Below are positions 17,575 to 27,800 of a stretch of 64,000 nucleotides of DNA, in pieces. Source of the stretch: Sphingomonas sp. Root710 (GTDB lineage Bacteria > Pseudomonadota > Alphaproteobacteria > Sphingomonadales > Sphingomonadaceae); contig NZ_LMIB01000001.1 of the NCBI RefSeq assembly GCF_001429065.1, forward strand, positions 877,933-941,932, given 5' to 3'. Numbering within the stretch: position 1 is the first letter of the stretch; each line of letters begins with the position of its first letter. A program made the position numbers and the translations under genes. The notes below the pieces were generated by a model. That model did not search any database and was not told the DNA's origin. It worked only from the letters and a program-made list of their open reading frames with translations.

Positions 17575-17871
17575 ATGAACCGCATTCCCGACCCCACAGC
17601 GTTCGACCGCCCCGCCCCCGCCGATCCCACCGCTCCATTGAGCGACATGCTCGCCGCGCAGGCGCAGTCGCTCGACGCGCTGTTCGCCGATCTCGTCGGC
17701 CACGCCGCCGCCAACATCACCGACTTTCCCGTCGCCGCCGAGGCCTATGCGCGGCTCGCCTTTCGCGCGCAGTGGAACTGCCGTGCCTCGATCGAGGCGA
17801 TGTCGCGCCTTCGCTATCGCGAGGCGCTGGCCGCGCGCCATGGCGACGCCGAAGGCGGGGCCGGTCTATGA
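17575..17871 (+). CDS. Small hypothetical protein of a three-gene cassette
   Basis: 98 residues. The N-terminus is Pro/Ala-rich; from about residue 23 there is a helical domain (MLAAQAQSLDALFADLVGHA then AYARLAFRAQWNCRASIEAM). I recall similar short proteins in prophage-like clusters of alphaproteobacteria, where they precede a small HGG-motif protein, but no function is established. Its stop overlaps the next start by four bases (ATGA). A LexA box lies 68 bases upstream. Confidence 0.6.
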   Translation: MNRIPDPTAFDRPAPADPTAPLSDMLAAQAQSLDALFADLVGHAAANITDFPVAAEAYARLAFRAQWNCRASIEAMSRLRYREALAARHGDAEGGAGL

Positions 17872-18239
17872 GCCGCAACCGCCCGCCCGCCGCCGCGCGC
17901 ATAGGCCGGTCCGTCAGCGCCGCGCGCGCCGCGCCGCCCGCCACGATCCCCCCGGCTTTCGTCGACGAACTGATCGCCGACTGGCGCGAGCATGGCCGCG
18001 AGGCGATCCGGCGGGTGCGGACATGGGCGCCGCAACGCTATGTCCACCTCGCCGCCGCGCTCGCGCCCGCCGCGCCATCGGGCGAGGATCAGATCGCCGC
18101 GATGAGCGACGCGGAGGTCGAACAGCAACTCCGCCACATCATCACATTGCTCGATCGGGCCGGCGCCTTGCCGGCATGGCTGCGCCTGGTTCACCCCGGC
18201 GACGTCAACTCTGCCGATCTCCACCCGGCCGACATCTGA
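17868..18239 (+). CDS. Hypothetical protein, second gene of the cassette
   Basis: 123 residues starting at the ATG that overlaps the preceding TGA. An Ala/Arg-rich N-terminus is followed by a helical core (FVDELIADWREHGREAIRRV and WAPQRYVHLAAALAP) and an acidic segment EDQIAAMSDAEVEQQLRHII. No family recognised with confidence; the arrangement suggests a helical DNA- or protein-binding adaptor, possibly phage-derived. Translational coupling with the first gene is clear from the overlap. Confidence 0.6.
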   Translation: MSRNRPPAAARIGRSVSAARAAPPATIPPAFVDELIADWREHGREAIRRVRTWAPQRYVHLAAALAPAAPSGEDQIAAMSDAEVEQQLRHIITLLDRAGALPAWLRLVHPGDVNSADLHPADI

Positions 18240-18254
18240 GAGCGCGGACAGCGA

Positions 18255-18560
18255 TGCAGCCCCCGCGCCTCGCTGCCGCCCCCCGCTGCGGCGCGCGCAC
18301 CCGTACGGGCGGGCCGTGCCGATCGCCGGCGATCCACGGCGGCGCACGCTGCCGGATGCACGGCGGCAAGCGAAGCGGCGCGCCGCGCGGCAATCGCAAC
18401 GCCTGGAAACATGGCGGCCGGTCGGGCCGGCTCCGCGACATCGCCCGCTATATTCGCGCGACCGGGCTGCTCCTCGCCCGGGCCAGACTGGCGACGCTCG
18501 GCGCCTCATATCTTTCCGCGCATCCCGGGGCGCCATTGCGCTCGTCGGAATGGCGTCTCG
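18255..18560 (+). pseudogene. HGG-motif small protein with no usable stop codon
   Basis: ATG at 18255 opens a frame carrying a short Cys-containing basic motif: CGARTRTGGPCRSP, CRMHGGKRSGAPRGN and AWKHG. This family is normally under about 110 residues and is found in alphaproteobacterial genomes and prophages; its function is unknown. Here the frame does not stop: it stays open through the intergenic palindrome and deep into polA (to 19579), and beyond about 18560 it no longer looks like protein. A lost stop or a frameshift near the 3' end is likely. The end given is where recognisable sequence ceases, not a real terminus. Confidence 0.5.
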
Positions 18561-18665
18561 AAGGGCGCCCCATCTATCTGGGCAAACAACCCCATGCACC
18601 TTGCGAACAGGCGCCGGCCGGGGGCGTTCGCGCCACCGCCGCCTCCACCTCCACTACCACCGTCC

Positions 18666-18694
18666 TCCCGGACCTGATCCGGGATCCCGCTTTT
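18666..18694. repeat. Short palindromic intergenic repeat before polA
   Basis: TCCCGGA (18666-18672) and TCCGGGA (18678-18684) form a 7-bp stem with a 5-base loop, followed by TCCCGCTTTT. The GGACCTGATCCGGGATCC sequence is of a type often seen between genes in sphingomonads. It could act as a weak terminator before polA. Confidence 0.45.
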
Positions 18695-18830
18695 CCTGTT
18701 CGGCCAGAGAAGGAAGCGGGCTCCCCGTTCGGGGCCCTGACGACGCATTCCAGATATGATGGCCCTGGCGGCCGCGGACCCCGCCTTATTTCTTTCCCCC
18801 CTGCCCCGGCCCCTGCTATCCACCCCACCC

Positions 18831-21623
18831 ATGTCAGCCAAGCATCTCTATCTCGTCGACGGTTCGGGCTATATTTTCCGGGCCTATCACCGCCTGCCGC
18901 CGCTCACCAACCGCCACGGAATTCCGGCCGGCGCGGTCTATGGTTTCACGACGATGCTGTGGAAGCTGATCAACGAGCTTCACCAGGCCGACGGGCCCAC
19001 CCATCTCGCGGTGATTCTCGACGCCTCATCGAAGACCTTCCGCAACGAGATGTACGATCAGTACAAGGCGCACCGCCCGCCGCCGCCCGAGGATCTGGTG
19101 CCCCAATTCCCGCTGATCCGCGATGCGGTGCGCGCCTTTTCGGTGCCGTGCATCGAGGAGATCGGGCTGGAGGCCGACGACATCATCGCCTGCTATTCCG
19201 AAGCCGCGCTGGCGGCGGGCTGGCAGGTGACGATCGTCTCGTCGGACAAGGATCTGATGCAGCTCATCCGGCCGGGCCTCGATCTGCTCGACACGATGAA
19301 CAACCGCCGCCTCGGCCGCGAGCATGTGCTGGAGAAATTCGGGGTCGAGCCCGAGGCGCTGGGCGATGTCCTCGCGCTGATGGGCGACAGCGTCGACAAT
19401 GTTCCCGGCGTCCCCGGCATCGGCCCCAAGACCGCCAGCCAGTTGATCCAGCAGTTCGGCACGCTGGAGGCGGTGCTGGCCGGAACCGATCAGATCACCA
19501 AGCCCAAGCTCAAGCAGTCGCTGATCGATCATGCCGGCAATGCCCGCCTGTCGCGCGAGCTCGTCCGCCTGAAATGTGATTCGCCGCTGCCCGAGCCGCT
19601 CGACGGGCTCGAATTGAAGGGCCTGCCGCCCGAGCCGCTGCGCGCCTTTCTGGAGGATCAGGGTTTCAAGTCGCTGCTTGCCAAGGTCGGTGGCGGCGAT
19701 GGTCCCGCCACCTTGCCCGGCGGCGGCCCGACCATGCTGGCGCTCACCCCCGGCCCGGCCGAGAAGCCCGCCCCGCTGGTCGAGCAGGTGCCGTTCAACC
19801 ACAAGGATTATGAGACCGTCGTCGATGAGGCCGCGCTCGACCGCTGGATCGCCGAGGGCTTCGCCTGCGGCCGCATCGCGGTCGATACCGAGACCGACAA
19901 TGTCGATCCGGTCCGCGCCCGCCTGGTCGGCGTCAGCCTCGCGACCGCGCCGGGCAAGGCATGCTATATCCCGCTCGCCCATGTCGGCGACGGCCTGCTG
20001 TCGGAAACGCCGCGGCAGATCCCGATGGCGGCGGCGATGGCCAGGCTCAAGCCGCTGCTCGAAGCGCCCGACGTGCTGAAGATCGGCCAGAACATCAAAT
20101 ATGACATGGTCGTCCTCGCCCGGAACGCCGGGATCAACGTCGCGCCCTATGACGACACGATGCTGCTCTCCTACGATCTCGACGCGGGGCTTGGCGGCCA
20201 TGGCATGGACGAGCTGGCGAAACGCCACTTCGATCATGCCTGTATCGAGTTCAAGACGGTGTGCGGCACCGGCAAGACCCAGATCAGCTTCGACAAGGTG
20301 ACCCTCGACGTCGCCACCGAATATGCCGCCGAGGATGCCGACGTGACGCTGCGCCTGTGGCAGCGGCTCAAGGGCCGTCTCGCCGGGGAGGCGGCGACGC
20401 GGGTCTATGAACTGGTCGATCGCCCGCTCGTGCCCGTGCTTCAGCGGATGGAGATGGCGGGGATCAGGGTCGATCGCGAGGAGCTGGCGCGGCTGTCCGC
20501 CGAATTTTCGGGCGAAGCGACCCGCCTCGAATCCGAGATCCATGCCGAGGCGGGCACGCCCTTCACCGTCGGCAGCCCCAAGCAGCTCGGCGACATCCTG
20601 TTCGACAAGATGGGCCTGAAGGGCGGGCGCAAGGGCAAGACCGGGGTCTATTCGACCGACGTCACCGAATTGGAGCGGCTGGCGGGCGAAGGCGTGCCGA
20701 TCGCGCGGCTCGTGCTCGACTGGCGGCAGCTCACCAAGCTCAAGTCGACCTATACCGATGCGCTGCAACAGCAGATCAATCCCGAGACGGGCCGCGTCCA
20801 CACCTGCTTCTCGATGGCGGTGGCGCAGACCGGGCGGCTCTCCTCGACCGATCCCAACCTACAGAATATCCCGATCCGCTCGGAACATGGCCGCCGCATC
20901 CGCGACGCCTTCGTCGCCGAACCCGGCAAGGTGATCCTGTCGGCCGACTATTCGCAGATCGAATTGCGGCTGGCCGCGCATATGGCCGATGTGCCCGCGC
21001 TCAAGGATGCCTTCGCCCGGGGCGACGACATCCATTCGCTGACCGCGCAGGAGGTGTTCGGCGAAGTCACCCGCGACACCCGCGCCCGCGCCAAGACGAT
21101 CAACTTCTCGATCCTCTACGGCATCTCCGCCTGGGGCCTCGCCGGCCGTCTCGAGGTCTCGCGCGAGGAAGCGCAGGACATGATCAACCGCTATTTCGCC
21201 CGCTTCCCCGGCATCAACCATTATATCGCGGCGACGCTGGGCCAGGTGCGCGAGCAGGGTTTCGTCACCACCCTGTTCGGCCGCAAGACCCACCTCCCCT
21301 GGATTCGCAGCGCCAAGCAGGGCGAGCGCCAGTCGGCCGAACGGCAGGCGATCAACGCGCCGATCCAGGGCACCTCCGCCGACATCATCAAGCGCGCGAT
21401 GATCCGGATGGAGCCCGCGCTCGCCGCCGCCGGCCTCTCCGACGTGCGGATGCTGCTCCAGGTTCACGATGAACTGGTGTTCGAACTGCCGCCCGAAAAG
21501 GTCGACGCCGCATCGGCGGTGATCCGCGAGGTCATGGCGGGCGCCGCCGAGCCGATCGTCAGCCTGTCGGTGCCGCTCGGCGTCGAGATCGGCACCGGCA
21601 CGAGCTGGGGCGCCGCGCATTGA
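18831..21623 (+). CDS. polA: DNA polymerase I
   Basis: 930 residues, full length. The 5'-3' exonuclease occupies about residues 1-290 (YLVDGSGYIFRAYH, then SSDKDLMQLI and the GDSVDNVPGVPGIGPKTAS helix-hairpin-helix region). The 3'-5' proofreading domain appears active, with the DxE motif in AVDTETDNVDP. The polymerase domain shows motif A (LSADYSQIELRLAAHM), motif B (RAKTINFSILYG) and motif C (VHDELVFE). The start chosen is MSAKHLYL; the 25 in-frame residues upstream are low-complexity. The stop overlaps the next gene's TTG start by three bases. Confidence 0.97.
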   Translation: MSAKHLYLVDGSGYIFRAYHRLPPLTNRHGIPAGAVYGFTTMLWKLINELHQADGPTHLAVILDASSKTFRNEMYDQYKAHRPPPPEDLVPQFPLIRDAVRAFSVPCIEEIGLEADDIIACYSEAALAAGWQVTIVSSDKDLMQLIRPGLDLLDTMNNRRLGREHVLEKFGVEPEALGDVLALMGDSVDNVPGVPGIGPKTASQLIQQFGTLEAVLAGTDQITKPKLKQSLIDHAGNARLSRELVRLKCDSPLPEPLDGLELKGLPPEPLRAFLEDQGFKSLLAKVGGGDGPATLPGGGPTMLALTPGPAEKPAPLVEQVPFNHKDYETVVDEAALDRWIAEGFACGRIAVDTETDNVDPVRARLVGVSLATAPGKACYIPLAHVGDGLLSETPRQIPMAAAMARLKPLLEAPDVLKIGQNIKYDMVVLARNAGINVAPYDDTMLLSYDLDAGLGGHGMDELAKRHFDHACIEFKTVCGTGKTQISFDKVTLDVATEYAAEDADVTLRLWQRLKGRLAGEAATRVYELVDRPLVPVLQRMEMAGIRVDREELARLSAEFSGEATRLESEIHAEAGTPFTVGSPKQLGDILFDKMGLKGGRKGKTGVYSTDVTELERLAGEGVPIARLVLDWRQLTKLKSTYTDALQQQINPETGRVHTCFSMAVAQTGRLSSTDPNLQNIPIRSEHGRRIRDAFVAEPGKVILSADYSQIELRLAAHMADVPALKDAFARGDDIHSLTAQEVFGEVTRDTRARAKTINFSILYGISAWGLAGRLEVSREEAQDMINRYFARFPGINHYIAATLGQVREQGFVTTLFGRKTHLPWIRSAKQGERQSAERQAINAPIQGTSADIIKRAMIRMEPALAAAGLSDVRMLLQVHDELVFELPPEKVDAASAVIREVMAGAAEPIVSLSVPLGVEIGTGTSWGAAH

Positions 21624-23119
21624 GCCTTGCTCCCGACGCCGGCCCCCTCACGCCTGACGCGCTGAAGGACGGCGCGGATATCCAGGCGCTCGCCAAGGGC
21701 GGGCGGACCAATTTCTTCGGTTTCCTGCTCCGCCTCGCCGCGCGCATTCCCTTTCTGATCATCGCGGGCCGCTGGTATGGCGCGGAGGCGCTGGGCCGCT
21801 TCGCCTATGCGGTGATCATCGTCGAGTTCGTGGCGACGCTGGCGACGCTGGGCCTCAAGCGCGGCCTCGCCCAGCAATTGTCGTCGACCGACCGGCCGCA
21901 TGTCCATGTCGTCTGGGATGCGCTGCTGGTCGCGGCGATCGCCTCGGCGGTGGCGGCGGCGATCCTGGCGATGGTGCCGCAGCTGATGTTCCCCAACAGC
22001 GGGATCAACGGCCTCGAATGGCTGCTGCCGCTGACGATCTTCGCGCTCGCCTGGTCGGATATTTCGCTCGCGGCGCTCGCCTACCGGCTCGACATCGGCG
22101 CGACGGTGCGGGCGCGGTCGATTATCGAACCGTGGACGATCAGCATCGCCGCCTTTGCCCTCGCCTTCTACTCGCTGCGCGACGGGCTGATCATCTCCTA
22201 TGTCGTCTCGATGGCGGCGGCGCTGATCGCGTCGGCCTGGCCGTTGTTCAGGAGTTTCGGCTGGCCCCGCGGCTGGCGTCCGCGCCCCGCCAGCCTGTTC
22301 ATGCTCGCCCGGCACAATGTGCCGCTCGCCGCCGCCGATGCGATCGAATGGGGATCGCGCCGCCTCGACATCGCCATCCTCGGCCTGTTTTTCTCGCCCG
22401 CGATCGTCGGCATCTATTATGTCGCGCAGCAGGTCGCCTCGCTGCCGCAGAAGCTCAAGACCAGTTTCGATCCGATCCTCGGCCCGGTGATCACCCGCAA
22501 TCTGGAGAATGGCAACCGCGCTGCCGTCGCGAAGCAGGTCGCCCAGGTCGGTTTCTGGATCATCGCCGCCCAGGCCGCGATCGGCCTGTCGCTCGGCATT
22601 CCGGGCGAAGGTGTCATGGGTCTGGTCGGCCCCAATTTCGTCGGCGGTAACGGCGCGCTCGCCTTCCTGCTGCTCGCCGAGGTGGTCGCGGCGACCGCCG
22701 TCGTTTCCGAAGCGGCGCTGATCTATGTCGCGCGCCACCTCAACCTGTGGATATCGCTCGGCATGATCGGGATCCAGATCGCGCTGAGCTTCGCCATCGT
22801 GTTCGTCATGCGCGACCTTGGCCTTCCCCTGCTCTGGCAGGCGGCGGGGCCCGCGATCGCGCTGGCGCTGGCGCTCGGCGTCGCGTCGGTGCTGAAGGCG
22901 CGGCTGCTGGCGCAATTGCTCCATGCCCCGGTGTTCAGCTGGCGATGGCCGCTGATCTGGGCGGCGATGGCGGCGGGGGTGGTAGGCTATGTCGCGACAC
23001 GGCTGCCCGAATGGGTCGAGCTGGCGTTCGGCGTTCCCGCGATCCTGCTGACCTTCGGCGTAGTGATCTGGCGCTTCGGCTTCACCAGCGAAGACCGGAT
23101 GCTGTTCCGGAAAGCCTGA
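21620..23119 (+). CDS. Polysaccharide flippase-like membrane protein (Wzx/MOP family)
   Basis: About 499 residues with roughly 12-14 hydrophobic spans. The start RTNFFGFLLRLAARIPFLII and repeated paired helices fit Wzx-type flippases and oligosaccharide/lipid exporters of the MOP superfamily. It would move lipid-linked sugars across the inner membrane. The TTG start (21620) overlaps the polA stop, suggesting coupling. There are no glycosyltransferase neighbours, so the sugar substrate is unknown. Ends convergently with the next gene with a three-base gap. Confidence 0.8.
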   Translation: MSLAPDAGPLTPDALKDGADIQALAKGGRTNFFGFLLRLAARIPFLIIAGRWYGAEALGRFAYAVIIVEFVATLATLGLKRGLAQQLSSTDRPHVHVVWDALLVAAIASAVAAAILAMVPQLMFPNSGINGLEWLLPLTIFALAWSDISLAALAYRLDIGATVRARSIIEPWTISIAAFALAFYSLRDGLIISYVVSMAAALIASAWPLFRSFGWPRGWRPRPASLFMLARHNVPLAAADAIEWGSRRLDIAILGLFFSPAIVGIYYVAQQVASLPQKLKTSFDPILGPVITRNLENGNRAAVAKQVAQVGFWIIAAQAAIGLSLGIPGEGVMGLVGPNFVGGNGALAFLLLAEVVAATAVVSEAALIYVARHLNLWISLGMIGIQIALSFAIVFVMRDLGLPLLWQAAGPAIALALALGVASVLKARLLAQLLHAPVFSWRWPLIWAAMAAGVVGYVATRLPEWVELAFGVPAILLTFGVVIWRFGFTSEDRMLFRKA

Positions 23120-23122
23120 CGA

Positions 23123-24790
23123 TCAGTTTCCCTGCCCCGGGAGAGGCACGATGACACCGCGGTCCGGAACATCTTCGCTCCAGCGGACCGAACCATAGGG
23201 CCGTTCGAGCATCCGGCGGACCCGGATGTCGCCGGGGCCCTTGTGGAAATCGACCGCGCGTTGCCAGATTTCGAGGTCGGCGGCCGTGAGCCGGCTGCGC
23301 TGCCGGAGATAATCGTGCCAGGTCGGCGTGTGATAGCGCTCGGTCCACAGCTCCGGATCGCCGACGTCGCGGGCGATCGACCAGTTATAGCCGCCGGTGC
23401 GATGACGGATCGATTCGAGCGCGGTCATCGCGGTGTAAAAGGCGCGCGCCTGCTCCACCGGCACGCGATATTCGAGCACCACCGAGATCGGGCCGCTGCG
23501 TCCCGTCAGTTCGAGGTTGGTTTCCGGATCGGACAGCGGTTGCTCCGGATCGCGCTGCTGCTCGGTGGCGGGCATGCGCCATTGCAGGCTCGCCGCGATG
23601 GTCGCGATCGTCACCAGCCCCGACACGACCAGGGCGATGTCGGTGCCGAAGCTGGCGGCTGCCCTGCCCCATCCCCAGGCCCCCAAAGTCATGCCGCCGC
23701 AGACCGCGGTATAGCTGGCCGCCAGGGCCCGCGCGGTGACCCAGCGCGGGGAGGAAATCTGGACGCTGATCCCCGCGACCGACAGCGCGATCATCCACCC
23801 CGCACCGACCCCGGCCAGCAGCAGGCCGGTAAGCACGGCATGGGTGCTGAGCCCGGTGCCGATCAGGCTGACACCCATCAGCAGGCACGCGAAGACCACG
23901 GCCCGTTCATCGGACAGCTTCTCCTTGAGTCGCGGCAGCAGGACTGCGCCGGCGACCGCGCCGACGCCGAAGCAACCGAGCAGGATGCCATATAGTCCCG
24001 CGTCGCCTTTAAGCAGCTCGCGTGCGATCAGCGGCATCAGCGCCGATGCCGAAGTCCCCGCCAGCGCCATCAGCGCGGTGCGGATCAGGATCGCCCGGAT
24101 GGTCGGCGAATGGAGAACGTAGCGGGCCCCCGAAATCACCGCGCGCCCCAGCGCCTCCGGCGGCAGTCGCGACTTTTCCGGCGAGCGCCGCCAGAAATAC
24201 ATCACGACGATCAGCGGGATATAGGCCAACGCATTGAACGCGAAGGCGGCGAGCACGCCCGCAGCCGCGACGAGGACACCGCCGATCGCCGGCCCGAAGC
24301 TGCGTGCGATATTATAGCTGATCGCGTTGAGCGCGATCGCCGCGGGCAGCTCGCGCTGTGGAACCTGTTCGCCCACCGAACTCTGCCAGGCAGGTCCGAA
24401 CAGCGCCGTACCGGTGCCCACCACGAAGCAGAAGAAGAACACCCAGGCCGGTGTGAGCAGGTCGAGCGCCGTAATGAGGCTCAAGCCCGCTGCGCCGAGC
24501 AAGGCCATGCTGAGCGCGAACAGGGCGATCTTGCGCCGGTCATAGCTGTCGGCGATCGCGCCCGCGATCAGCGACAGGCACATCAGCGGCGCGAAGGTCG
24601 CCGACTGGACGAGCGCGACGAGATCGGCGCGCCCGGTGAGCTGGGTCATCGCCCAGGCGGCACCGACACCCTGAATCAGCTGGCCGAAATTGGAGAAGAG
24701 GCTGGCAGTCCAGATCCGGCGGAACAGCCGGTGACGCAGCGGGTCGAAAGGCCCGATTCGTCCCGTCGCTTCGCTGCCGCCATCGGCCAT
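23123..24790 (-). CDS. EntS-like MFS exporter with C-terminal monooxygenase-like domain
   Basis: 555 residues. The first 415 or so form a 12-span MFS protein of the MFS_3/EntS type ([36 protein letters not shown]), a group that includes the enterobactin exporter. After a charged linker, the last 115 residues ([37 protein letters not shown]) are soluble and resemble the ferredoxin-like antibiotic-biosynthesis-monooxygenase fold. Such long EntS relatives occur in several proteobacteria, but the role of the tail is unknown. No siderophore genes are nearby. Confidence 0.8.
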   Translation of the reverse strand: MADGGSEATGRIGPFDPLRHRLFRRIWTASLFSNFGQLIQGVGAAWAMTQLTGRADLVALVQSATFAPLMCLSLIAGAIADSYDRRKIALFALSMALLGAAGLSLITALDLLTPAWVFFFCFVVGTGTALFGPAWQSSVGEQVPQRELPAAIALNAISYNIARSFGPAIGGVLVAAAGVLAAFAFNALAYIPLIVVMYFWRRSPEKSRLPPEALGRAVISGARYVLHSPTIRAILIRTALMALAGTSASALMPLIARELLKGDAGLYGILLGCFGVGAVAGAVLLPRLKEKLSDERAVVFACLLMGVSLIGTGLSTHAVLTGLLLAGVGAGWMIALSVAGISVQISSPRWVTARALAASYTAVCGGMTLGAWGWGRAAASFGTDIALVVSGLVTIATIAASLQWRMPATEQQRDPEQPLSDPETNLELTGRSGPISVVLEYRVPVEQARAFYTAMTALESIRHRTGGYNWSIARDVGDPELWTERYHTPTWHDYLRQRSRLTAADLEIWQRAVDFHKGPGDIRVRRMLERPYGSVRWSEDVPDRGVIVPLPGQGN

Positions 24791-24846
24791 GTCAGTTCAT
24801 TCTCCTGCCCGGCCCGCGCCGGACGATTCGGGCGCGGCCCTTCGGA

Positions 24847-26448
24847 TCAATGCCGGAAGTGGCGCATGCCGGTGAAGACCATGGCCAGCCCGGCCTCATC
24901 GGCGGCGGCGATCACCTCGGCGTCGCGGATCGATCCGCCGGGCTGGATCACCGCGGTAGCGCCCGCCTCGACCGCAGCCAGCAGGCCGTCCGCGAAGGGG
25001 AAGAATGCGTCCGACGCCACAGCCGAACCGATCGTACGAGGCTCGGCCCAGCCCGCCTTGTCGGCGGCGTCCTTGGCCTTCCACGCGGCGATGCGCGCCG
25101 ACTCGAGCCGGTTCATCTGCCCCGCGCCGACGCCGGCGGTCGATCCGTCCTTGGCATAGACGATTGCGTTAGACTTGACGTGTTTGGCAACAGTCCAGGC
25201 AAACAGGCAGTCCTTGAGCTCCTGCGGCGTGGGTTCGCGCCTGGTGACGACCTTCAGGTCAGCCTCGCCGATCCGGCCATTGTCGCGGGTCTGGAACAGC
25301 AGGCCGCCGGCGATCGTCTTCATCGACAGGCCGGGCCGCGCGGGATCGGGCAGATCCCCGGTGAGCAGCAGGCGGAGGTTCTTCTTCTTCGCGAACACCG
25401 CCTTGGCGTCATCGTCGGCATCGGGCGCGGCGACGACCTCGGTGAAGATCCCGCTGATCGCCTCGGCGGTCTTGCCGTCGAGTGGGCGATTGACGGCGAT
25501 GATGCCGCCGAATGCCGACACGCTGTCGCAGGCGAGCGCCGCCTCATATGCCTCGATCAACGTCTCGCCGGTCGCAACACCACAGGGGTTGGCATGTTTG
25601 ACGATCACGACGGTCGGCGGTCCGTCGCGAAATTCGCTGACCAGTTCGAGCGCGGCGTCGGCGTCGTTGTAATTGTTGTAGCTCAGTTCCTTGCCCTGGA
25701 TCTGCGTCGCCTGGGCGATGCCGCGCGCACCCGACCCGGCGGGTACATAGAGCGCCGCCTGCTGGTGCGGATTTTCGCCATAGCGAAGGCCTTCGGCCTT
25801 GCGGACCGGCACCGACAGCGTTTCGGGGAATAGCTGGCCCTGATCGGCATGGCCGAACCAGGAGGAGATCATGGAGTCATAGGTCGCGGTCGCCGCAAAC
25901 GCCTTGGCCGCGAACCGGCGGCGCTGTTCCAGCGTCGTCGCGCCGCCGGTCGAAATGATCTCGGCATAGTCGGCGGGGTCGGTCGCGATCGTCACATAGC
26001 CGTGATTTTTGGCCGCCGAGCGGACCATCGACGGGCCGCCGATATCGATATTCTCGATGATCTCCTCGCGTTCGGCACCGCGGGCGACGGTCTGCGCAAA
26101 CGGATAGAGATTGACGACGACCAGATCGATTGCGCCGATGCCATGGTCGGTCATCGCCTTCGCATGTTCGGGATCGTCGCGGACGGCGAGCAGGCCGCCA
26201 TGGACCATCGGGTGCAGCGTCTTGACCCGGCCATCCATCATCTCGGGGAATCCGGTGATGTCGGAAACGTCCCTGACGGCCAGGCCCGCTTCGCGAAGCG
26301 CCTTGGCGGTGCCGCCGGTCGACACCAGTTCGACACCCCACTCCGCCAGAGCCTTACCCAGTTCGACCAGACCGCTCTTGTCCGACACCGAGAGCAGCGC
26401 GCGCTTGATCGTGACTTTATCGGGGGCGGGCGTGGTCGGAGTTTTCAT
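24847..26448 (-). CDS. purH: Bifunctional AICAR transformylase / IMP cyclohydrolase
   Basis: Catalyses the last two steps of de novo IMP synthesis. 533 residues. The N-terminal IMP cyclohydrolase domain (about 1-200) shows [15 protein letters not shown] and the [20 protein letters not shown] motif; the C-terminal transformylase domain has the [11 protein letters not shown] loop, [14 protein letters not shown] and the terminal [15 protein letters not shown]. It is a single gene here, away from purS-purQ at 50820-51735. Confidence 0.97.
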   Translation of the reverse strand: MKTPTTPAPDKVTIKRALLSVSDKSGLVELGKALAEWGVELVSTGGTAKALREAGLAVRDVSDITGFPEMMDGRVKTLHPMVHGGLLAVRDDPEHAKAMTDHGIGAIDLVVVNLYPFAQTVARGAEREEIIENIDIGGPSMVRSAAKNHGYVTIATDPADYAEIISTGGATTLEQRRRFAAKAFAATATYDSMISSWFGHADQGQLFPETLSVPVRKAEGLRYGENPHQQAALYVPAGSGARGIAQATQIQGKELSYNNYNDADAALELVSEFRDGPPTVVIVKHANPCGVATGETLIEAYEAALACDSVSAFGGIIAVNRPLDGKTAEAISGIFTEVVAAPDADDDAKAVFAKKKNLRLLLTGDLPDPARPGLSMKTIAGGLLFQTRDNGRIGEADLKVVTRREPTPQELKDCLFAWTVAKHVKSNAIVYAKDGSTAGVGAGQMNRLESARIAAWKAKDAADKAGWAEPRTIGSAVASDAFFPFADGLLAAVEAGATAVIQPGGSIRDAEVIAAADEAGLAMVFTGMRHFRH

Positions 26449-26559
26449 GCGCGGCGTTCCTGAAAGGGTGCGAGAGTCGCCGCCCGGTTAGGCGATGCCG
26501 TCGCGAAATGCCACCCTGCGGACGTTTAACTTTGCTGCAGTGCAGTAAAGGACTGATTT

Positions 26560-27792
26560 TCAGGCCGCGTCCTGCTGCTGCGCTGGCGCTTCCAGCGGCA
26601 GGTCGATATCGAACGCCGCGCCCGCCACATAATTCTCGTCGAGGCTCAGCTTGCCGCCCAACTGCTCGACGATAGCCTTGGAGATGGCGAGGCCAAGCCC
26701 CGTGCCCGGTAGCTTCGTAAGCCCCTGGGTATGTACAGACTGACTGAAGCGATCGAACAGGCGTGACCGGAATTCTGCAGGAATACCGGGCCCCTGATCG
26801 GTGACCCGAATACGCACACCATCGGGCTTCGGCGCCAGCACGACGCCGACCGTGGACCCGGAAGGTGAAAATTTGGCGGCGTTGGAGATCAGGTTCGCGA
26901 CGACCTGAAACAGGCGATCGCCGTCCGTGATCGCAAAGACCGGGGTCCGCGGCACGTCGAGCGTCAGCCGGACGCCGGCCTGCGAAGCGAAGGTCGAGGT
27001 CTGCTCGATCACGTCGAGCAGCACCGCGCCGATGTCGGTCGATTCGATCTTGAAGTTCATACGGCCGCCGTCGATCCGATCGAGGTCGAGCAGGTCGTCG
27101 ACGAGGCGTTTGAGCCGGCTGGCATTGCGCGAAGCGATTTCGACGAGCGGGGTCGCCGTGTCGGGCAAGGCAACATTCCCGCTGTTGAGCAGCGTCAGCG
27201 CGCCCGCGATCGACGTCAGCGGCGTGCGCAGTTCATGACTGACGGTGGAGACGAATTGCTCCTTCAGTTTGATGATCTTCTGCAGTTCGGCCTTGGCCCG
27301 CTCGGCATCCGCCTCGGCGATGCTGCTGAAGCCGACCGCGAGCGGCCCAACCAGCAGGTGCGCGATGAGCTTGTCTTCCTGGCTGAAGGCGTTCGGCGTC
27401 GGCGCGTGATATTTCAGCACGCCGACCGTCTGCCCTTGATGCGGGATCGGGATGACGATCATAGAGCGCAGGCCGACCCGGCGGCAGGCGGGCAGGTTGA
27501 CCCGCTCATCGGTTTCGCAATCGCTGCACTCGAGCGGCTCGCCGCTGAGGATGCTGAGGCCCGACAGGCTCGCGTTGAGTGGAAGGCGAAGCCCGACCAG
27601 TTCAGCCGACGAGCCGCTGGCAGCGGCATAATAAAGCTGATCGCCGTCGCGCAGCTCGACCACGATGCCATTGGCCTGGGGCATCACCGACTGTTCGTCG
27701 ACGATCGCCTGCATGACCGCCTGGAGGCCGCCGCCCGCCGCCGTGATCCTGTGCTGGATCATGATCAAGCCGACCAGTCGGTTTAAATCCAT
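26560..27792 (-). CDS. GAF-domain sensor histidine kinase
   Basis: 410 residues, apparently soluble: no signal peptide or membrane span. A GAF domain occupies about residues 10-160 and contains clustered cysteines (CSDCETDERVNLPACRR) that could bind metal or sense redox. The HisKA phosphoacceptor is SHELRTPL (about residues 185-192), followed by N, G1 and G2 boxes (NLISNAAKF, DQGPGIP, GTGLGLAISKAIVEQLGG). No response regulator is adjacent, so the partner is unknown. Two inverted repeats separate it from enolase upstream. Confidence 0.87.
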   Translation of the reverse strand: MDLNRLVGLIMIQHRITAAGGGLQAVMQAIVDEQSVMPQANGIVVELRDGDQLYYAAASGSSAELVGLRLPLNASLSGLSILSGEPLECSDCETDERVNLPACRRVGLRSMIVIPIPHQGQTVGVLKYHAPTPNAFSQEDKLIAHLLVGPLAVGFSSIAEADAERAKAELQKIIKLKEQFVSTVSHELRTPLTSIAGALTLLNSGNVALPDTATPLVEIASRNASRLKRLVDDLLDLDRIDGGRMNFKIESTDIGAVLLDVIEQTSTFASQAGVRLTLDVPRTPVFAITDGDRLFQVVANLISNAAKFSPSGSTVGVVLAPKPDGVRIRVTDQGPGIPAEFRSRLFDRFSQSVHTQGLTKLPGTGLGLAISKAIVEQLGGKLSLDENYVAGAAFDIDLPLEAPAQQQDAA

Positions 27793-27800
27793 ATATTAAG

